DNA from: Crocosphaera sp.
Lineage (GTDB): Bacteria > Cyanobacteriota > Cyanobacteriia > Cyanobacteriales > Microcystaceae
Assembly (NCBI GenBank): GCA_030065205.1
Contig: JASJDN010000067.1
Location: 1-34,504, forward strand
Direction of reading: 5' to 3'
Length of the DNA: 34,504 nucleotides
In this document: one piece after another, positions 1 through 9,474 of the stretch
Layout of the letters: each line of letters begins with the position of its first letter
Position numbering within the stretch: the stretch's first letter is position 1
Notes under the pieces: generated by a model
The model's database searches: none
Told to the model about the DNA's origin: nothing
The model's input: only the letters and a program-made list of their open reading frames with translations
Program-made: the position numbers and the translations under genes

Positions 1-529
1 GAAACTGAGGGGATATAATTTTGTTTTCTCCTAAAAACTCTCCTACTTCAACGTATATTTTATCTTTCAATTCTAAGACTAATACTGCTTTTTTTTCAGG
101 GTCAATAATCCAATATTCAGGAATAGCACAATCTTGATACTGTATCCGTTTAGCAATATAGTCTCGATGTCGTTGTAATTCTCCAGGACTAACAATTTCT
201 ACTACTAATAAAGGAGGGGGCATAAACAAACGAATAGTATTACGTTTTGCTAATAAACTGATATGTTCTTCTCGAATTATGGTAAGGTCTGGATAACGGT
301 TTCTGGGTTCTCCTCTCACTTCTAATTCTAATCCTTGACCCCTCACTTGATCCGTCCCTAAGAACAGAGCAAAAATAAGAAATAGACGATTGGCAATCTG
401 TACATTAATTCCCGATTCTGGGGGCATTTCTATCAATTCTCCGTTAAATAGTTCATAGTATTTATCACTGTTGTCATCATAAACTAAATAATCTTCAAAG
501 CTTTGGAATTTAGGTTTAGTTTCTAACAT
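1..529 (-). CDS. Uma2-family (DUF820) protein, 3' end outside window
   Basis: Reads on the minus strand from ATG at 527-529 (MLETKPKFQSFEDYLVYDD) and runs off the left edge, so the C-terminus is missing. It is nearly the same protein as the next gene: both have YYELFNGELIEMPPESG near the N-terminus, then LLVVEIVSPGE and PEYWIIDPE, the hallmarks of the Uma2 family, a PD-(D/E)XK-like nuclease fold that is very abundant in cyanobacteria. No function is established for these proteins; nuclease activity is only inferred from the fold. The acidic and Lys positions typical of the fold (EIVSPGE and the following residues) are kept. The stretch that differs most from its neighbour is the region after GINVQI, where this copy reads ANRLFLIFALFLGTDQ. 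It is a tandem duplicate of the gene at 553-1125. Confidence 0.8.
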   Translation of the reverse strand, partial: MLETKPKFQSFEDYLVYDDNSDKYYELFNGELIEMPPESGINVQIANRLFLIFALFLGTDQVRGQGLELEVRGEPRNRYPDLTIIREEHISLLAKRNTIRLFMPPPLLVVEIVSPGELQRHRDYIAKRIQYQDCAIPEYWIIDPEKKAVLVLELKDKIYVEVGEFLGENKIISPQF

Positions 530-552
530 AATTATGATTGTATTCTATTTTA

Positions 553-1125
553 TTATTGATATTCAAAAAGTTGCGATGCCGATAAATCTAATTGAGGAAA
601 CTGAGGGGATATAATTTTGTTTTCTCCTAAAAACTCTCCTACTTCAACGTATATTTTATCTTTCAATTCTAATACTAATATAGTTTGGGCTTCAGGATCA
701 ATAATCCAATATTCAGGTATAGAACAATCTTGATACTGTATCCGTTTAGCAATATAGTCTCGATGTCGTTGTAATTCTCCAGGACTGACAATTTCTACTA
801 CTAATAAAGGAGGTGGCATAAACAAACGAATAGTATTACGTTTTGCTAATAAATTGATATGTTCTTGTCTAAGTATGGTAAGGTCTGGATAACGGTTTCT
901 CGGTTCTCCTCTCACTTCTAATTCTAATCCTTGACCTCGAATCTGACGATAATCAAGCAATCGCGAAAACTGAAGGATTAAAAAGATGCCAATTTGTACA
1001 TTAATTCCTGATTCTGGAGGCATTTCAATTAACTCTCCATTAAATAATTCATAGTATTTATTACTGTTGTCATCGTAAGCTAAATAGTCCTCAAAGGTTT
1101 GAAATTTAGGTTTAGTTTCTAACAT
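553..1125 (-). CDS. Uma2-family (DUF820) protein
   Basis: A 190-aa protein when started at the ATG at 1123-1125 (MLETKPKFQTFEDYLAYDD). I prefer this start to the upstream in-frame one at 1170 because the duplicate gene at 1-529 starts at exactly the same point and the sequence before it is low-complexity (ILQSQIIIIM). The body carries YYELFNGELIEMPPESG, then PDLTIL, LLVVEIVSPGE, and PEYWIIDPEAQTILVLELKD, typical of Uma2/DUF820 proteins with a PD-(D/E)XK-like fold. These are common, poorly characterised cyanobacterial proteins; some have been proposed to be nucleases, but a role here is not established. The two copies are separated by only about 23 bp and share long identical DNA stretches, so the duplication is recent. 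Confidence 0.85.
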   Translation of the reverse strand: MLETKPKFQTFEDYLAYDDNSNKYYELFNGELIEMPPESGINVQIGIFLILQFSRLLDYRQIRGQGLELEVRGEPRNRYPDLTILRQEHINLLAKRNTIRLFMPPPLLVVEIVSPGELQRHRDYIAKRIQYQDCSIPEYWIIDPEAQTILVLELKDKIYVEVGEFLGENKIISPQFPQLDLSASQLFEYQ

Positions 1126-1446
1126 AATTATGATTATTTGAGACTGTAGAATGGATGAGAGGGTTATCATTTAGGTTATCATAAGCAGTTTCTTATCTGT
1201 GTTAACTCACCATTGATAGCGGTTAGTTTTTATCATAAATTTGCTCCTATAAGAAAAAATTTAATAAAAATAGAAGATTCTTTTGGGATAATTAGTTCAA
1301 AATAAGCATTTTTTAAGGGTTTATTCTGCTAGACTTGATAAACTAGAGAAAGCCCAGTAATGATGAAGGATTCATAAGCAATTTCTGATGACTATTCACT
1401 CTTTACTGCTCACTGCTCACCGATAGACCATTCTTAAGCATCAAAC
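1126..1446. other. Intergenic, AT-rich, no gene seen
   Basis: This is the divergent region between the Uma2 gene (minus) and the transglutaminase-like gene (plus), so it should hold both promoters. I see AT-rich sequence and no convincing ORF, RNA or repeat. Confidence 0.5.
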
Positions 1447-3126
1447 ATGATTTCTGATACCCTTTTATCTGTCTCCCCACAACAACAGTTTAATGCTGCA
1501 ACTATTCGACCGATTGCAGCCTCAGAAATTCATGGAATTGCTTTTTATAAAAATAAATTATATGCCTTAGATAATCGTAATGGTTATTTATTAGAAGTTG
1601 ATCCTATTACCCACAACACAAAAGTTCTTAATATTAATCATTGGGAAGATTTTATCGGGGCGACAGGACTAGCGATCGCCAATAATCAACTATGGTTTAC
1701 CTCCCGTTATAGTGTTTATTATTGTAACTTAGACGATCCCGATTTTAAATGTGAACTATTTACCCGACTTTCTGATCCTGTTAATGGTGTCGCCATCTGG
1801 GAATCAACGGTTTATATTTCCTCACAAAAATCGGGTACTATTTCAGTTTTCAATAAAGACAGTGCGAAAGAAATCACCCGTTTATACGCTCCAGGAATTG
1901 GGGTTGAAAATATTACCATTAAAGGGGAAGAACTCTGGGTAAGTGATACTTTAGAACAGAGTGTTTATTGTTTAGATCGGGCAACAGGGAAACAAAAATT
2001 TAGTTTATTAACCCCCTTTGAATGTCCCACCGGCATCAGTTTCTATCATGATCCCAACACAAACCAAGACACCTTATATGTCTCTTATGTGAATCATGAA
2101 CCCTACATCCGAGATAATCCTAACGCCGATCCTAACCATGAACTCCTCTATCGTATAGAAACCTTTATTCATCCTTTATATTTTCGCTACTATGCCGATG
2201 ATCATTATGCGTTGTCTAATGGTTATCTAGTAGAAATGATCTATGTAGAAGAGTTAGCCCCCCTTGATCCCATCGAATTAAACAATTTAGAGTGGCGTAT
2301 GGCCTTACCAGCCGAAACCCATCGTCAAAAAGTTCGTCAAGTGGAACCCATTGGCCTCCCTTTTACGGAAATACTAGAAAATGGTCAACGGGTGGCCGTG
2401 TTTAAATTTGATACGCTAACGGAACATACCCGTTGTATTTTTGGTTGGAAAGCCTTAATAGAAGTATGGGGAATTAAATATAACTTAACGCCACGTGACT
2501 GCGAAACCCCCCCAGAAATGCCCTCAGAATACAGCGATCGCTATTTAGTGGATAATGATAATTTAGCGATGGATACGGATATTATTCAACGGGCCGCCGT
2601 CGAAGCAGTGGGACGGGAAACCAACCTTCTCAGAAAAATCTATAGTATTCGTAACTACGTCTACGATCGCCTATCCTATGGCATTAAACCCCATATTGAT
2701 ACTCCCGATATTGCCCTAAGACGGGGTATCGGATCTTGTGGGGAATATGTAGGGGTGTTACTGGCTTTATTTCGTTTGAATGGTATCGCTTGTCGTACTG
2801 TCGGCCGTTACAAATGTCCTGCGTCTGCTTTAGTTCGCCATCTCCCCTTAAAACCGGATTATAATCATGTGTGGTTGGAGTTTTATATCCCTGGTATTGG
2901 TTGGTTACCGATGGAATCAAACCCCGATGATATCTACGAAGGTGGCCCTTATCCCACAAGGTTTTTTATGGGGTTAGCTTGGTATCATGCGGAAATGAGT
3001 AAAGGGGTTCCTTTTGAACGGTTAATGATCGATGGCCTTGTCTTAAACAAGCAACAAGTTTCTATTGGTAATTTAGCCATTAACCATGTACAGTTCACTA
3101 TTTTAGAGGAATGTTCCCCCTCGTGA
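1447..3126 (+). CDS. Beta-propeller plus transglutaminase-like protein
   Basis: A 559-aa protein with two parts. Residues about 20-270 contain repeated short units (GIAFYKNKLYALDNRNGYLLEV, GLAIANNQLWFTSRYSVYY, GVAIWESTVYISSQKSGTISVF, ITIKGEELWVSDTLEQSVYCL) like the blades of an NHL/SMP-30-type propeller. Residues about 370-535 are a transglutaminase-like cysteine peptidase fold: the likely catalytic triad is Cys431 in GSCGEYVG, His474 in NHVWLEF and Asp494 in ESNPDD. There is no signal peptide, so it is probably cytoplasmic. Transglutaminase-like proteins of bacteria are mostly peptidases or amidases; the substrate cannot be told. The propeller may present a ligand or partner. The gene is alone on its strand, with the TnpB remnant just downstream. 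Domain assignment is firm for the C-terminus and inferred from repeat pattern for the N-terminus. Confidence 0.8.
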   Translation: MISDTLLSVSPQQQFNAATIRPIAASEIHGIAFYKNKLYALDNRNGYLLEVDPITHNTKVLNINHWEDFIGATGLAIANNQLWFTSRYSVYYCNLDDPDFKCELFTRLSDPVNGVAIWESTVYISSQKSGTISVFNKDSAKEITRLYAPGIGVENITIKGEELWVSDTLEQSVYCLDRATGKQKFSLLTPFECPTGISFYHDPNTNQDTLYVSYVNHEPYIRDNPNADPNHELLYRIETFIHPLYFRYYADDHYALSNGYLVEMIYVEELAPLDPIELNNLEWRMALPAETHRQKVRQVEPIGLPFTEILENGQRVAVFKFDTLTEHTRCIFGWKALIEVWGIKYNLTPRDCETPPEMPSEYSDRYLVDNDNLAMDTDIIQRAAVEAVGRETNLLRKIYSIRNYVYDRLSYGIKPHIDTPDIALRRGIGSCGEYVGVLLALFRLNGIACRTVGRYKCPASALVRHLPLKPDYNHVWLEFYIPGIGWLPMESNPDDIYEGGPYPTRFFMGLAWYHAEMSKGVPFERLMIDGLVLNKQQVSIGNLAINHVQFTILEECSPS

Positions 3127-3132
3127 ACGACC

Positions 3133-3297
3133 TCAACACTCATCAAAGATGATAGTTGAGGCTTCTAACTTCATTAGGGATGAGTGTCTTGAGCGCGTCT
3201 TACCTTCGCCGTGCGACGGCGAATTACCCACTCGCAATATCCGTAAGGCTTCATTTCTGATAGTTATTGATGCGTTGATGTCACGATTATGGGGAAT
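3133..3297 (-). pseudogene. TnpB C-terminal remnant (IS200/IS605 group)
   Basis: On the minus strand a stretch of about 54 codons reads HNRDINASITIRNEALRILR and continues to a stop at 3133-3135. The pattern DRDxNAAxNIxNEGL is the end of the RuvC-like domain of IS605/IS1341-type TnpB. No start and none of the upstream domains are present; the methyltransferase gene begins about 20 bp further on. It is a leftover of a decayed insertion sequence. It is not the missing half of the TnpB at 29588, as far as can be judged from orientation and distance. Confidence 0.65.
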
Positions 3298-3317
3298 CTG
3301 GCAATTTAAAACAATCC

Positions 3318-3956
3318 TTAAGCTTTGCGAAATACGAACTGACCATTACATATTTCGACCAGTTTAATATCTCTTCTTTTTCTGAACTCATCAACCGCTT
3401 GTTTTACACCACCTTTCCACCAACCACCACTGCGATAGTCATCTCCAGTTATGAAGCCTCCCGATTTAGTTTTCTTGAAGGATAATTCTAAGTCCTTCAA
3501 GACATACTCATATAAATGGTTCCCGTCAATATATATCCAGTCAAAGTATTCATCTGGAAACTGCTCAAGAATATCAGTCGAATAACCTCGGTGAACCTGT
3601 ACCTGTCCAGATTGTATTTGCGAGCAAAACCGATCACACACTCCTAAGTAACGTTCATCCATCGTTTTTTGACCTTCTTTAGCCTTACCACCGTACCGCG
3701 CGTTTATGTATGTGTCTGAAACCTGATACTCCCAAGGGTCAATCAAATGTAGTTCTTTGGGAGCAATCGAGTTAATAATTTTCTCAGAAAAATTACCGGT
3801 ATCAACTCCTATCTCAGCACCTATTGATTGTTTAGGTAGCATTTCTACGAGAAAATTGCGTCCACCTGGGATAGATTTCGTCATTGTAGTCAGCCCTAAT
3901 GCCTGAGCTAACTTTTTACTTCCGGGGATTTGTCGAATCAAATTTTTTAAATTCAT
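3318..3956 (-). CDS. Class I SAM-dependent methyltransferase
   Basis: A 212-aa protein. The N-terminal half carries the SAM-binding motif I as GAEIGVDTGNFSEKII followed by LHLIDPWEY, whose acidic residue should hold the ribose of SAM. FDWIYIDGNHLYEYVLKDLE is the motif-IV-like segment of Methyltransf_24-type enzymes (DGxHxYExVxxDL), and GGFITGDDY follows. This group methylates sugars or other small molecules, often in surface polysaccharide or natural-product clusters; the substrate is not visible. It sits alone between the TnpB remnant and dnaJ, with about 137 bp to the dnaJ end. The next 137 bp (3957-4093) hold no gene. Confidence 0.8.
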   Translation of the reverse strand: MNLKNLIRQIPGSKKLAQALGLTTMTKSIPGGRNFLVEMLPKQSIGAEIGVDTGNFSEKIINSIAPKELHLIDPWEYQVSDTYINARYGGKAKEGQKTMDERYLGVCDRFCSQIQSGQVQVHRGYSTDILEQFPDEYFDWIYIDGNHLYEYVLKDLELSFKKTKSGGFITGDDYRSGGWWKGGVKQAVDEFRKRRDIKLVEICNGQFVFRKA

Positions 3957-4093
3957 TTATCTTAATAAAAAACAAACCACAAACATAGGAATCATACCCC
4001 AATTTCTGTAAATTGGGATATTCAATTTAACCCAGATCTACAGAATTCCATATATGCTGTAGCCATCGACCATATTTGGGAAGCCTCAATCTA

Positions 4094-5065
4094 TCATAAA
4101 CTAATCTGTTGTAGATGTTTACGGGGTTCATAGGTACGACTATCGCGAATTTTTTCGTAATAAGTTCGTTCTATGTCAGTGAGATGTTGAGGTGTGTCAA
4201 TGGTAATTTTCACAAATTGATCCCCTCTTCCCTTTTTCTGGTTAACCCATCCTTTGCCACGCAACCGTAAGGACTGGCCCGAACGAATTCCAGGAGGAAC
4301 TTTAACTGTTACCATACCATCTGGGGTGGGTACGTCTATGGTGGTTCCTAATACCGCTTCATCAGGGGTAATAGGAACTTCACAGACCAGGTTATCTTCT
4401 TCAAACTTAAAAAAATCATGGGGAGTTAGTTCTACATTGAGATACAAGTCTCCTCTATTTTGACTGTAGGGACTACCACCCCCTTTCCCCCGAACACGAA
4501 TACGACTACCATTTTTGGCCCCTGGAGGAATACGTACATCTATAATCTCATCCCCTAAGTTAAGGCGTTTTTGTACCCCGCGAAACGCTTCAGAAAACGT
4601 CAGTTTTAGGGTTGCTTCTCGGTTTGGCGCTGGGGTTTGGTTGCCAAAACCACTACTGCTATAGCCACTATATCCTCCCCCTGGACTACTATAAGCATAG
4701 TTTCCAGTTCTTGCTCCCCCTGGGGTGGAAAACCGCCCTAATAATTCGTTGATAAACTCTTCAAAGTTACCATACTGGCTAAAATCAAAGTTTCCCATAT
4801 CCACATTAGCACCAGCACCGGGCCAAGTGCTTTGACCCGCTTGTTTCCAATATTGGCCAAACTGGTCATATTTTTTGCGTTTCTCCCCATCAGACAATAC
4901 TTCATAAGCTTCGCTGATCTCTTTGAACCGTTCTTCAGCTTGCTTATTATCAGGGTTTCGGTCAGGATGATATTTTACCGCTAATTTGCGGAAGGCTTTT
5001 TTGATCTCGTCTGCGCTGGCGTTTTTATTGACACCCAATGTGGCATAGTAATCTTTGTAATCCAT
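4094..5065 (-). CDS. DnaJ-like co-chaperone, CbpA type (no zinc finger)
   Basis: A 323-aa J-domain protein. Residues 1-70 are the J domain with the HPD tripeptide in [10 protein letters not shown], which stimulates the ATPase of Hsp70/DnaK. A Gly/Ser/Tyr-rich linker follows (about 75-145), then two beta-sandwich client-binding domains (about 148-300; [51 protein letters not shown]). The four CxxCxGxG zinc motifs of true DnaJ are absent, so this is a class B (CbpA/DjlA-like) J protein. The start is supported by a Shine-Dalgarno-like AGGAG just upstream of ATG at 5065. Cyanobacteria have several such J proteins; which DnaK it serves is unknown. Confidence 0.92.
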   Translation of the reverse strand: MDYKDYYATLGVNKNASADEIKKAFRKLAVKYHPDRNPDNKQAEERFKEISEAYEVLSDGEKRKKYDQFGQYWKQAGQSTWPGAGANVDMGNFDFSQYGNFEEFINELLGRFSTPGGARTGNYAYSSPGGGYSGYSSSGFGNQTPAPNREATLKLTFSEAFRGVQKRLNLGDEIIDVRIPPGAKNGSRIRVRGKGGGSPYSQNRGDLYLNVELTPHDFFKFEEDNLVCEVPITPDEAVLGTTIDVPTPDGMVTVKVPPGIRSGQSLRLRGKGWVNQKKGRGDQFVKITIDTPQHLTDIERTYYEKIRDSRTYEPRKHLQQISL

Positions 5066-5259
5066 ATCTCCTGTCGAACGATCCTCGAAAACATTGTCTT
5101 ATATTTTAATAATAATCGATAAGATAGCTATCAGTCTTCTCTGAGAAGTAGAAAATACCGAAACCTGATCAATTCTTATTAGCCTAAATTATTAACTAAT
5201 TATCAATAATTCCGCCACCGAAGGTGCGCGTAGCTTCCTCCGAACTCCTAAGTCTGAAC

Positions 5260-6126
5260 TCAATTAAGATGAGTTCTATCGGTTAAAATTTCGTAGCCTG
5301 TTGTTGTTACTAAAACTGTATGTTCAAACTGTGCCGATAAGCGATTATCTACTGTCACTACTGTCCAGCGATCGCGTAACGTTTTTGTATATTTAGACCC
5401 TTGATTAACAATGGGTTCAATGGCTAATGTCATCCCTTCTTTGAGCTTAATCTTGGGAATTTCTTTGGTGCGATAATTAAACACGGGGGGTTCTTCATGT
5501 AAGTTTTGTCCCACTCCATGACCCGTATAATCTTCTACGACAGAATAGCCGTATTTTTTAACCACATCTTCAATGGCTCCGGCAATATCTGATAAATAAT
5601 TTCCTGCTTTGACCTGACCAATTCCTGCATATAAAGCTTCTTCTGCTGCCTGAATTAAACGAGCGGTTTTAGAAGACACTTGATCAACAGCAATGGTAAT
5701 ACAAGAATCTCCATGATATCCTTGATAATAAGCCCCCGTATCGACTTTTAAAACATCCCCTCGGCGAATTCTTCTTTTAGCATTAGGAATGCCATGAACG
5801 ACTTCATGGTTAATACTGGCACAAATCGATCCTGGAAAGCCATAATAACCTTTAAAGCTAGGTTTAGCTCCCATTTCTCTGATTCTTTGTTCGGCATAAT
5901 TGTCCAAATCTCCTGTGGTCATTCCTGGTTTAACTATTTCTTGGATTTCTTTGAGAACCGTTGCCACAATTAAAGAAGATTGACGCATAATGGCAATTTC
6001 TTCAGAGGATTTTATGTGGATTCCTCGACGACTTTTTTGGGTTCGAGGCAGTCCAATTTGTTCTTTTTTTTGAGTTGATTTTTGGGTTGATTGAGGTGCA
6101 GCAAAAAGATTGGTTAAAAAATTCAT
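5260..6126 (-). CDS. map: Type I methionine aminopeptidase
   Basis: A 288-aa metalloprotease that removes the initiator methionine from new proteins. The core begins near residue 35 ([17 protein letters not shown]) after a basic, Gln/Lys-rich N-terminal extension of about 34 residues. The five metal ligands of the family are visible: two Asp in [15 protein letters not shown], His in [14 protein letters not shown], Glu in MTLAIEPIV and Glu in QFEHTVLVT. The substrate His in [10 protein letters not shown] is also present. Such an extension is seen in some cyanobacterial and plastid-type copies; here it has no clear signal or zinc-finger pattern. It is transcribed alone, divergent from plsX. Confidence 0.95.
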   Translation of the reverse strand: MNFLTNLFAAPQSTQKSTQKKEQIGLPRTQKSRRGIHIKSSEEIAIMRQSSLIVATVLKEIQEIVKPGMTTGDLDNYAEQRIREMGAKPSFKGYYGFPGSICASINHEVVHGIPNAKRRIRRGDVLKVDTGAYYQGYHGDSCITIAVDQVSSKTARLIQAAEEALYAGIGQVKAGNYLSDIAGAIEDVVKKYGYSVVEDYTGHGVGQNLHEEPPVFNYRTKEIPKIKLKEGMTLAIEPIVNQGSKYTKTLRDRWTVVTVDNRLSAQFEHTVLVTTTGYEILTDRTHLN

Positions 6127-6447
6127 CTTTTAAAAGGTTATCTTACAAGGATTATTCTATCTTAAAATGATGAACTTATCTGAAATTATCTGCTTCTAAT
6201 TGCATAGATGCAATCATAATTGAAAACTGCTATCATACCAAATCCGCTTATCATCGTAGAGTAATATTCTTTCTCCCTCTGCCTTCTTAATATGATTATC
6301 TACTGTCTAAAGCAGATCTAGTATCAGTCCCCCATCTCCTTTTAATTCATAATCATTATGAGTATGATTAGAAAAATAACAAGGAATTCATTTCAAAATT
6401 GTTCAAAGCGTCTGTTAAAATCTTGGTGGCTTCTATCGTTTTGAGCA
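6127..6447. other. Divergent intergenic region map/plsX
   Basis: AT-rich, 321 bp, lying between two divergent genes and so expected to carry both promoters. I see no RNA gene or repeat and no promoter strong enough to place. Confidence 0.5.
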
Positions 6448-7488
6448 ATGGCAGGAAATCGCGCAAGAATAGCAGTAGATGCTATGGGGGGAGATTACGC
6501 TCCCAAAGAAATCGTCGCCGGGGCAATCCGAGCGTCCGAAGAGTTGGATGTAGACATTTTATTGGTGGGCGATCGCCCATCAATTGAAGCGTGCCTTCAA
6601 AATCATCATCCCTCCCCTAACATAGAGATTGTAGACTCAGAGGGGGCGATCGAGATGCACGAAGGCATTAGCGAACTTCGACGCAAACCGAAAGCTTCCA
6701 TCAATGTATCAATGGACTTGGTCAAAAAAAATCGGGCTGATGCCGTGGTATCCGCCGGACATTCCGGGGCTGCGATGGGGGCAGCAACCCTGAGATTAGG
6801 TCGTCTCAAAGGCATTGATCGTCCAGCCATTGGAACCGTCTTTCCGACCCTTGTAGCAGGAAAATCGGTAATTGTCTTAGACGTAGGGGCAAACGTAGAT
6901 TGTCGTCCCAAATATCTAGAACAATTTGCCCAGATGGGGACGATTTACAGTCAATATGTGATGGGGGTAAAGCAACCCAAAGTAGGGCTGCTCAACATTG
7001 GGGAAGAATCAAGCAAAGGGAACGATTTAGCCCTAGCCACCTATCAATTATTAGAAAATAACAAAACCATTCCTTTTATCGGTAATGCGGAAGGACGGGA
7101 TGTGCTTTCGGGTAACTTTGATGTGATTGTTTGCGACGGTTTTGTGGGCAATGTTCTCTTGAAGTTCGCTGAAGCGGTGGGAGAAATCGTCTTACAAATC
7201 ATGCGCGAAGAACTACCCCAAGGATGGCGCGGGATATTAGGAACGGCTATTCTTAAACCTAACCTGAAAAAACTTAAACAACGGATCGATCACGCTGAAC
7301 ACGGAGGGGCCCTATTATTAGGAGTCGCTGGTATTTGTATTATTAGTCATGGTAGCTCCAACGGTCCCTCCATTTTTAATGCCATTCGTTTAGCCAAAGA
7401 AGCGATCGATAATCAAATATTGGATCGCATCAAAGCTTCCCAACAAAATCCTACCCCCGATACAGTTCAAGCGTCGGTGGAAAAATAA
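6448..7488 (+). CDS. plsX: Phosphate acyltransferase PlsX
   Basis: A 346-aa enzyme that makes acyl-phosphate from acyl-ACP and phosphate, the first step of phosphatidic acid synthesis in bacteria using PlsX/PlsY. Family signatures: RIAVDAMGGDYAPKEIV at the N-terminus, SAGHSGAAMGAATLRLGRLKGIDRPAIG, LDVGANVDCRPKYLEQFA, LLNIGEESSKGN and DVIVCDGFVGNVLLKF. Length is normal for the family. It is the first gene of the plsX-fabH-fabD run, 59 bp before fabH, an arrangement that is widespread in cyanobacteria and couples fatty-acid initiation to phospholipid synthesis. Probably peripheral on the cytoplasmic membrane (family knowledge). Confidence 0.97.
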   Translation: MAGNRARIAVDAMGGDYAPKEIVAGAIRASEELDVDILLVGDRPSIEACLQNHHPSPNIEIVDSEGAIEMHEGISELRRKPKASINVSMDLVKKNRADAVVSAGHSGAAMGAATLRLGRLKGIDRPAIGTVFPTLVAGKSVIVLDVGANVDCRPKYLEQFAQMGTIYSQYVMGVKQPKVGLLNIGEESSKGNDLALATYQLLENNKTIPFIGNAEGRDVLSGNFDVIVCDGFVGNVLLKFAEAVGEIVLQIMREELPQGWRGILGTAILKPNLKKLKQRIDHAEHGGALLLGVAGICIISHGSSNGPSIFNAIRLAKEAIDNQILDRIKASQQNPTPDTVQASVEK

Positions 7489-7547
7489 TGGGATAATGAG
7501 GGGATGAGCGTTTGGTCATTGTTAGGAACCATTAGGGGGAAAGGCTA

Positions 7548-8543
7548 TTGAAAGCAATCGGGGTAAGCATCATAGGTTGTGGTTCGGCTGCACCGAAGCA
7601 GGTGATGACCAATGACGATTTAAGTCTTTTGGTCGAAACCTCTGATGAGTGGATTCGCACCCGCACCGGAATTCGTCAGCGACATTTAGCCACAACAGAC
7701 GCGTCTTTGAGTGAACTCTCCGCTCAAGCAGCCACAAAAGCGATCGCTATGGCCGGGCTAACCCCTGGAGATATAGACTTGATTATCTTGGCTACGTCTA
7801 CGGCCGATGATCTCTTTGGCAGTGCAGCGAAGGTACAACATATCTTAGAAGCTGATCAAGCAGTGGCTTTTGATTTAACGGCCGCTTGTTCCGGTTTTGT
7901 GTTTGGGTTAATCACCGCAGCCCAATTTATCCGTACAGGAGTCTATAAGAACGTTCTTGTGATCGGGGCTGATATCCTTTCCCGTTGGGTTGATTGGTCA
8001 GATCGTACCACTTGCGTTCTCTTTGGGGATGGTGCCGGGGCGGTGGTGTGTCAAGGCATTCCAGAGAATGATCACCTGTTGGGGTTTGCTATGTACAGCG
8101 ATGGGAAACAACATGATGCCCTAAACCTGGGCTATCACGGCACAGACAAAGGGTTAAAAGAAGGTGTAACGGTCAATCAAGGCACCTATCAGCCCATTAC
8201 CATGAAGGGACGGGATGTTTATCGTTTTGCGGTGGAAAAGGTGCCAGTAGTCATAGGAAAAGCACTGTTTAACGCCCGGTTAACCACCGATGATATTGAC
8301 TGGCTCATTCTACATCAAGCCAATCAAAGAATTATCGATGCGGTAGCCAAACGTCTGAAAATTCCGCCCCAGAAAGTTATTGCTAATTTAGATAAGTATG
8401 GCAATACTTCGGCTGCCTCCATTCCCCTTGCGCTGGATGAAGCCATTAGGGAAGGAAAAATCCAATCGGGGGATGTGGTAGCTACGTCAGGGTTTGGTGC
8501 GGGGTTAACTTGGGGCGCAGCTATTTTCCGTTGGGGTGTTTAA
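7548..8543 (+). CDS. fabH: Beta-ketoacyl-ACP synthase III
   Basis: A 331-aa condensing enzyme that starts fatty-acid synthesis by joining acetyl-CoA to malonyl-ACP. The catalytic Cys lies in FDLTAACSGFVFGL, the His in LILHQANQRIIDAVA and the Asn in DKYGNTSAASIPLAL. TSDEWIRTRTGIRQRH at the N-terminus is the usual KAS III signature. The start is a TTG at 7548 giving MKAIGVSIIGCGS, supported by the purine-rich AGGGGGAAAGG just upstream; no in-frame ATG fits the family N-terminus. It ends 28 bp before fabD. Confidence 0.96.
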   Translation: MKAIGVSIIGCGSAAPKQVMTNDDLSLLVETSDEWIRTRTGIRQRHLATTDASLSELSAQAATKAIAMAGLTPGDIDLIILATSTADDLFGSAAKVQHILEADQAVAFDLTAACSGFVFGLITAAQFIRTGVYKNVLVIGADILSRWVDWSDRTTCVLFGDGAGAVVCQGIPENDHLLGFAMYSDGKQHDALNLGYHGTDKGLKEGVTVNQGTYQPITMKGRDVYRFAVEKVPVVIGKALFNARLTTDDIDWLILHQANQRIIDAVAKRLKIPPQKVIANLDKYGNTSAASIPLALDEAIREGKIQSGDVVATSGFGAGLTWGAAIFRWGV

Positions 8544-8571
8544 ACCAGAAACAATTATTCGGTTATTAATT

Positions 8572-9444
8572 ATGAAAACAGCGTGGGTATTTCCAGGACA
8601 AGGATCACAAGCAGTAGGGATGGGGGGAGATTTAGTCACAACGCCCATCGGAAAAGATCGCTTTGAACAGGCTAAAGATATCTTAGGTTGGTCGGTGTTG
8701 GATAAATGTCAAGGGGATGAAGGCGAATTATCTAAGACGTTATATACTCAACCCTGTTTGTATGTGGTAGAAAGTATTTTAATCGATTTGTTGAAAGATA
8801 AGGGTCAAACGGTAGATTTAGTAGCTGGTCATAGTTTAGGGGAATATTCGGCTTTGTATGCAGCAGAAGTGTTTGATTTTGCCACCGGGTTAACCTTGGT
8901 TAAACGTCGGGCCGAGTTGATGAGTGAGTCGGCTGGGGGTAAAATGGTGGCGTTGATGAAGTTTGATCGATCTGGGTTAGAACAAGCGATCGCAGCTATT
9001 CCTGATGTGGTGTTAGCTAATGATAACAGCGAGCAACAAGTGGTCATTTCTGGAACACCTGAAGCAGTGGATCAACTTTGTTCTCAAGTTAAGAGTAAAC
9101 GGGCTGTTGAGTTAAAGGTATCCGGGGCGTTTCATTCTCCTTTGATGGCCGAAGCAGCCGGAAAGTTTAAACAGCTATTAGAAGAGGCTGATTTTTCCGA
9201 TGGGAAGGTTCCTGTGTTGTCCAATGTTGACCCCACTCCCAGTACCTCAGCAACGGTTTTAAAAGAACGTTTAACCCAACAAATGACGGGATCGGTGCGT
9301 TGGCGTGAGATTATGTTAGCCTTACCTCAACAAGAGATTACTCAAGTATTAGAAGTGGGGCCAGGTAAAGTGTTAGCGGGTTTGATCAAACGTGCTTGCT
9401 CTGGAGTTGACGTGAGTAATGTGGCAAGTCTTAATGATTTTTAG
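8572..9444 (+). CDS. fabD: Malonyl-CoA:ACP transacylase
   Basis: A 290-aa enzyme that moves malonyl from CoA to acyl carrier protein. I use the ATG at 8572 (MKTAWVFPGQGSQAVGMG) because the family begins with exactly this FPGQGSQ oxyanion-hole motif; an upstream in-frame ATG at 8536 overlaps fabH. The nucleophile Ser is in GHSLGEYSALYAA and the catalytic His in GAFHSPLM. ANDNSEQQVVISG and VLEVGPGKVLAGLIKR complete the family pattern. Last gene of plsX-fabH-fabD; the tRNA-Pro follows 30 bp later. It is a useful reference for the truncated acyltransferase domain fused into the gene at 22413. Confidence 0.97.
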   Translation: MKTAWVFPGQGSQAVGMGGDLVTTPIGKDRFEQAKDILGWSVLDKCQGDEGELSKTLYTQPCLYVVESILIDLLKDKGQTVDLVAGHSLGEYSALYAAEVFDFATGLTLVKRRAELMSESAGGKMVALMKFDRSGLEQAIAAIPDVVLANDNSEQQVVISGTPEAVDQLCSQVKSKRAVELKVSGAFHSPLMAEAAGKFKQLLEEADFSDGKVPVLSNVDPTPSTSATVLKERLTQQMTGSVRWREIMLALPQQEITQVLEVGPGKVLAGLIKRACSGVDVSNVASLNDF

Positions 9445-9474
9445 CCGTCAATTTTGGTACAATTAATATGCTAA

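Noticed and set aside
3149..3367. 72-codon plus-strand frame after the transglutaminase gene
   Set aside because: The opposite strand reads as a TnpB C-terminus, which explains the region better.
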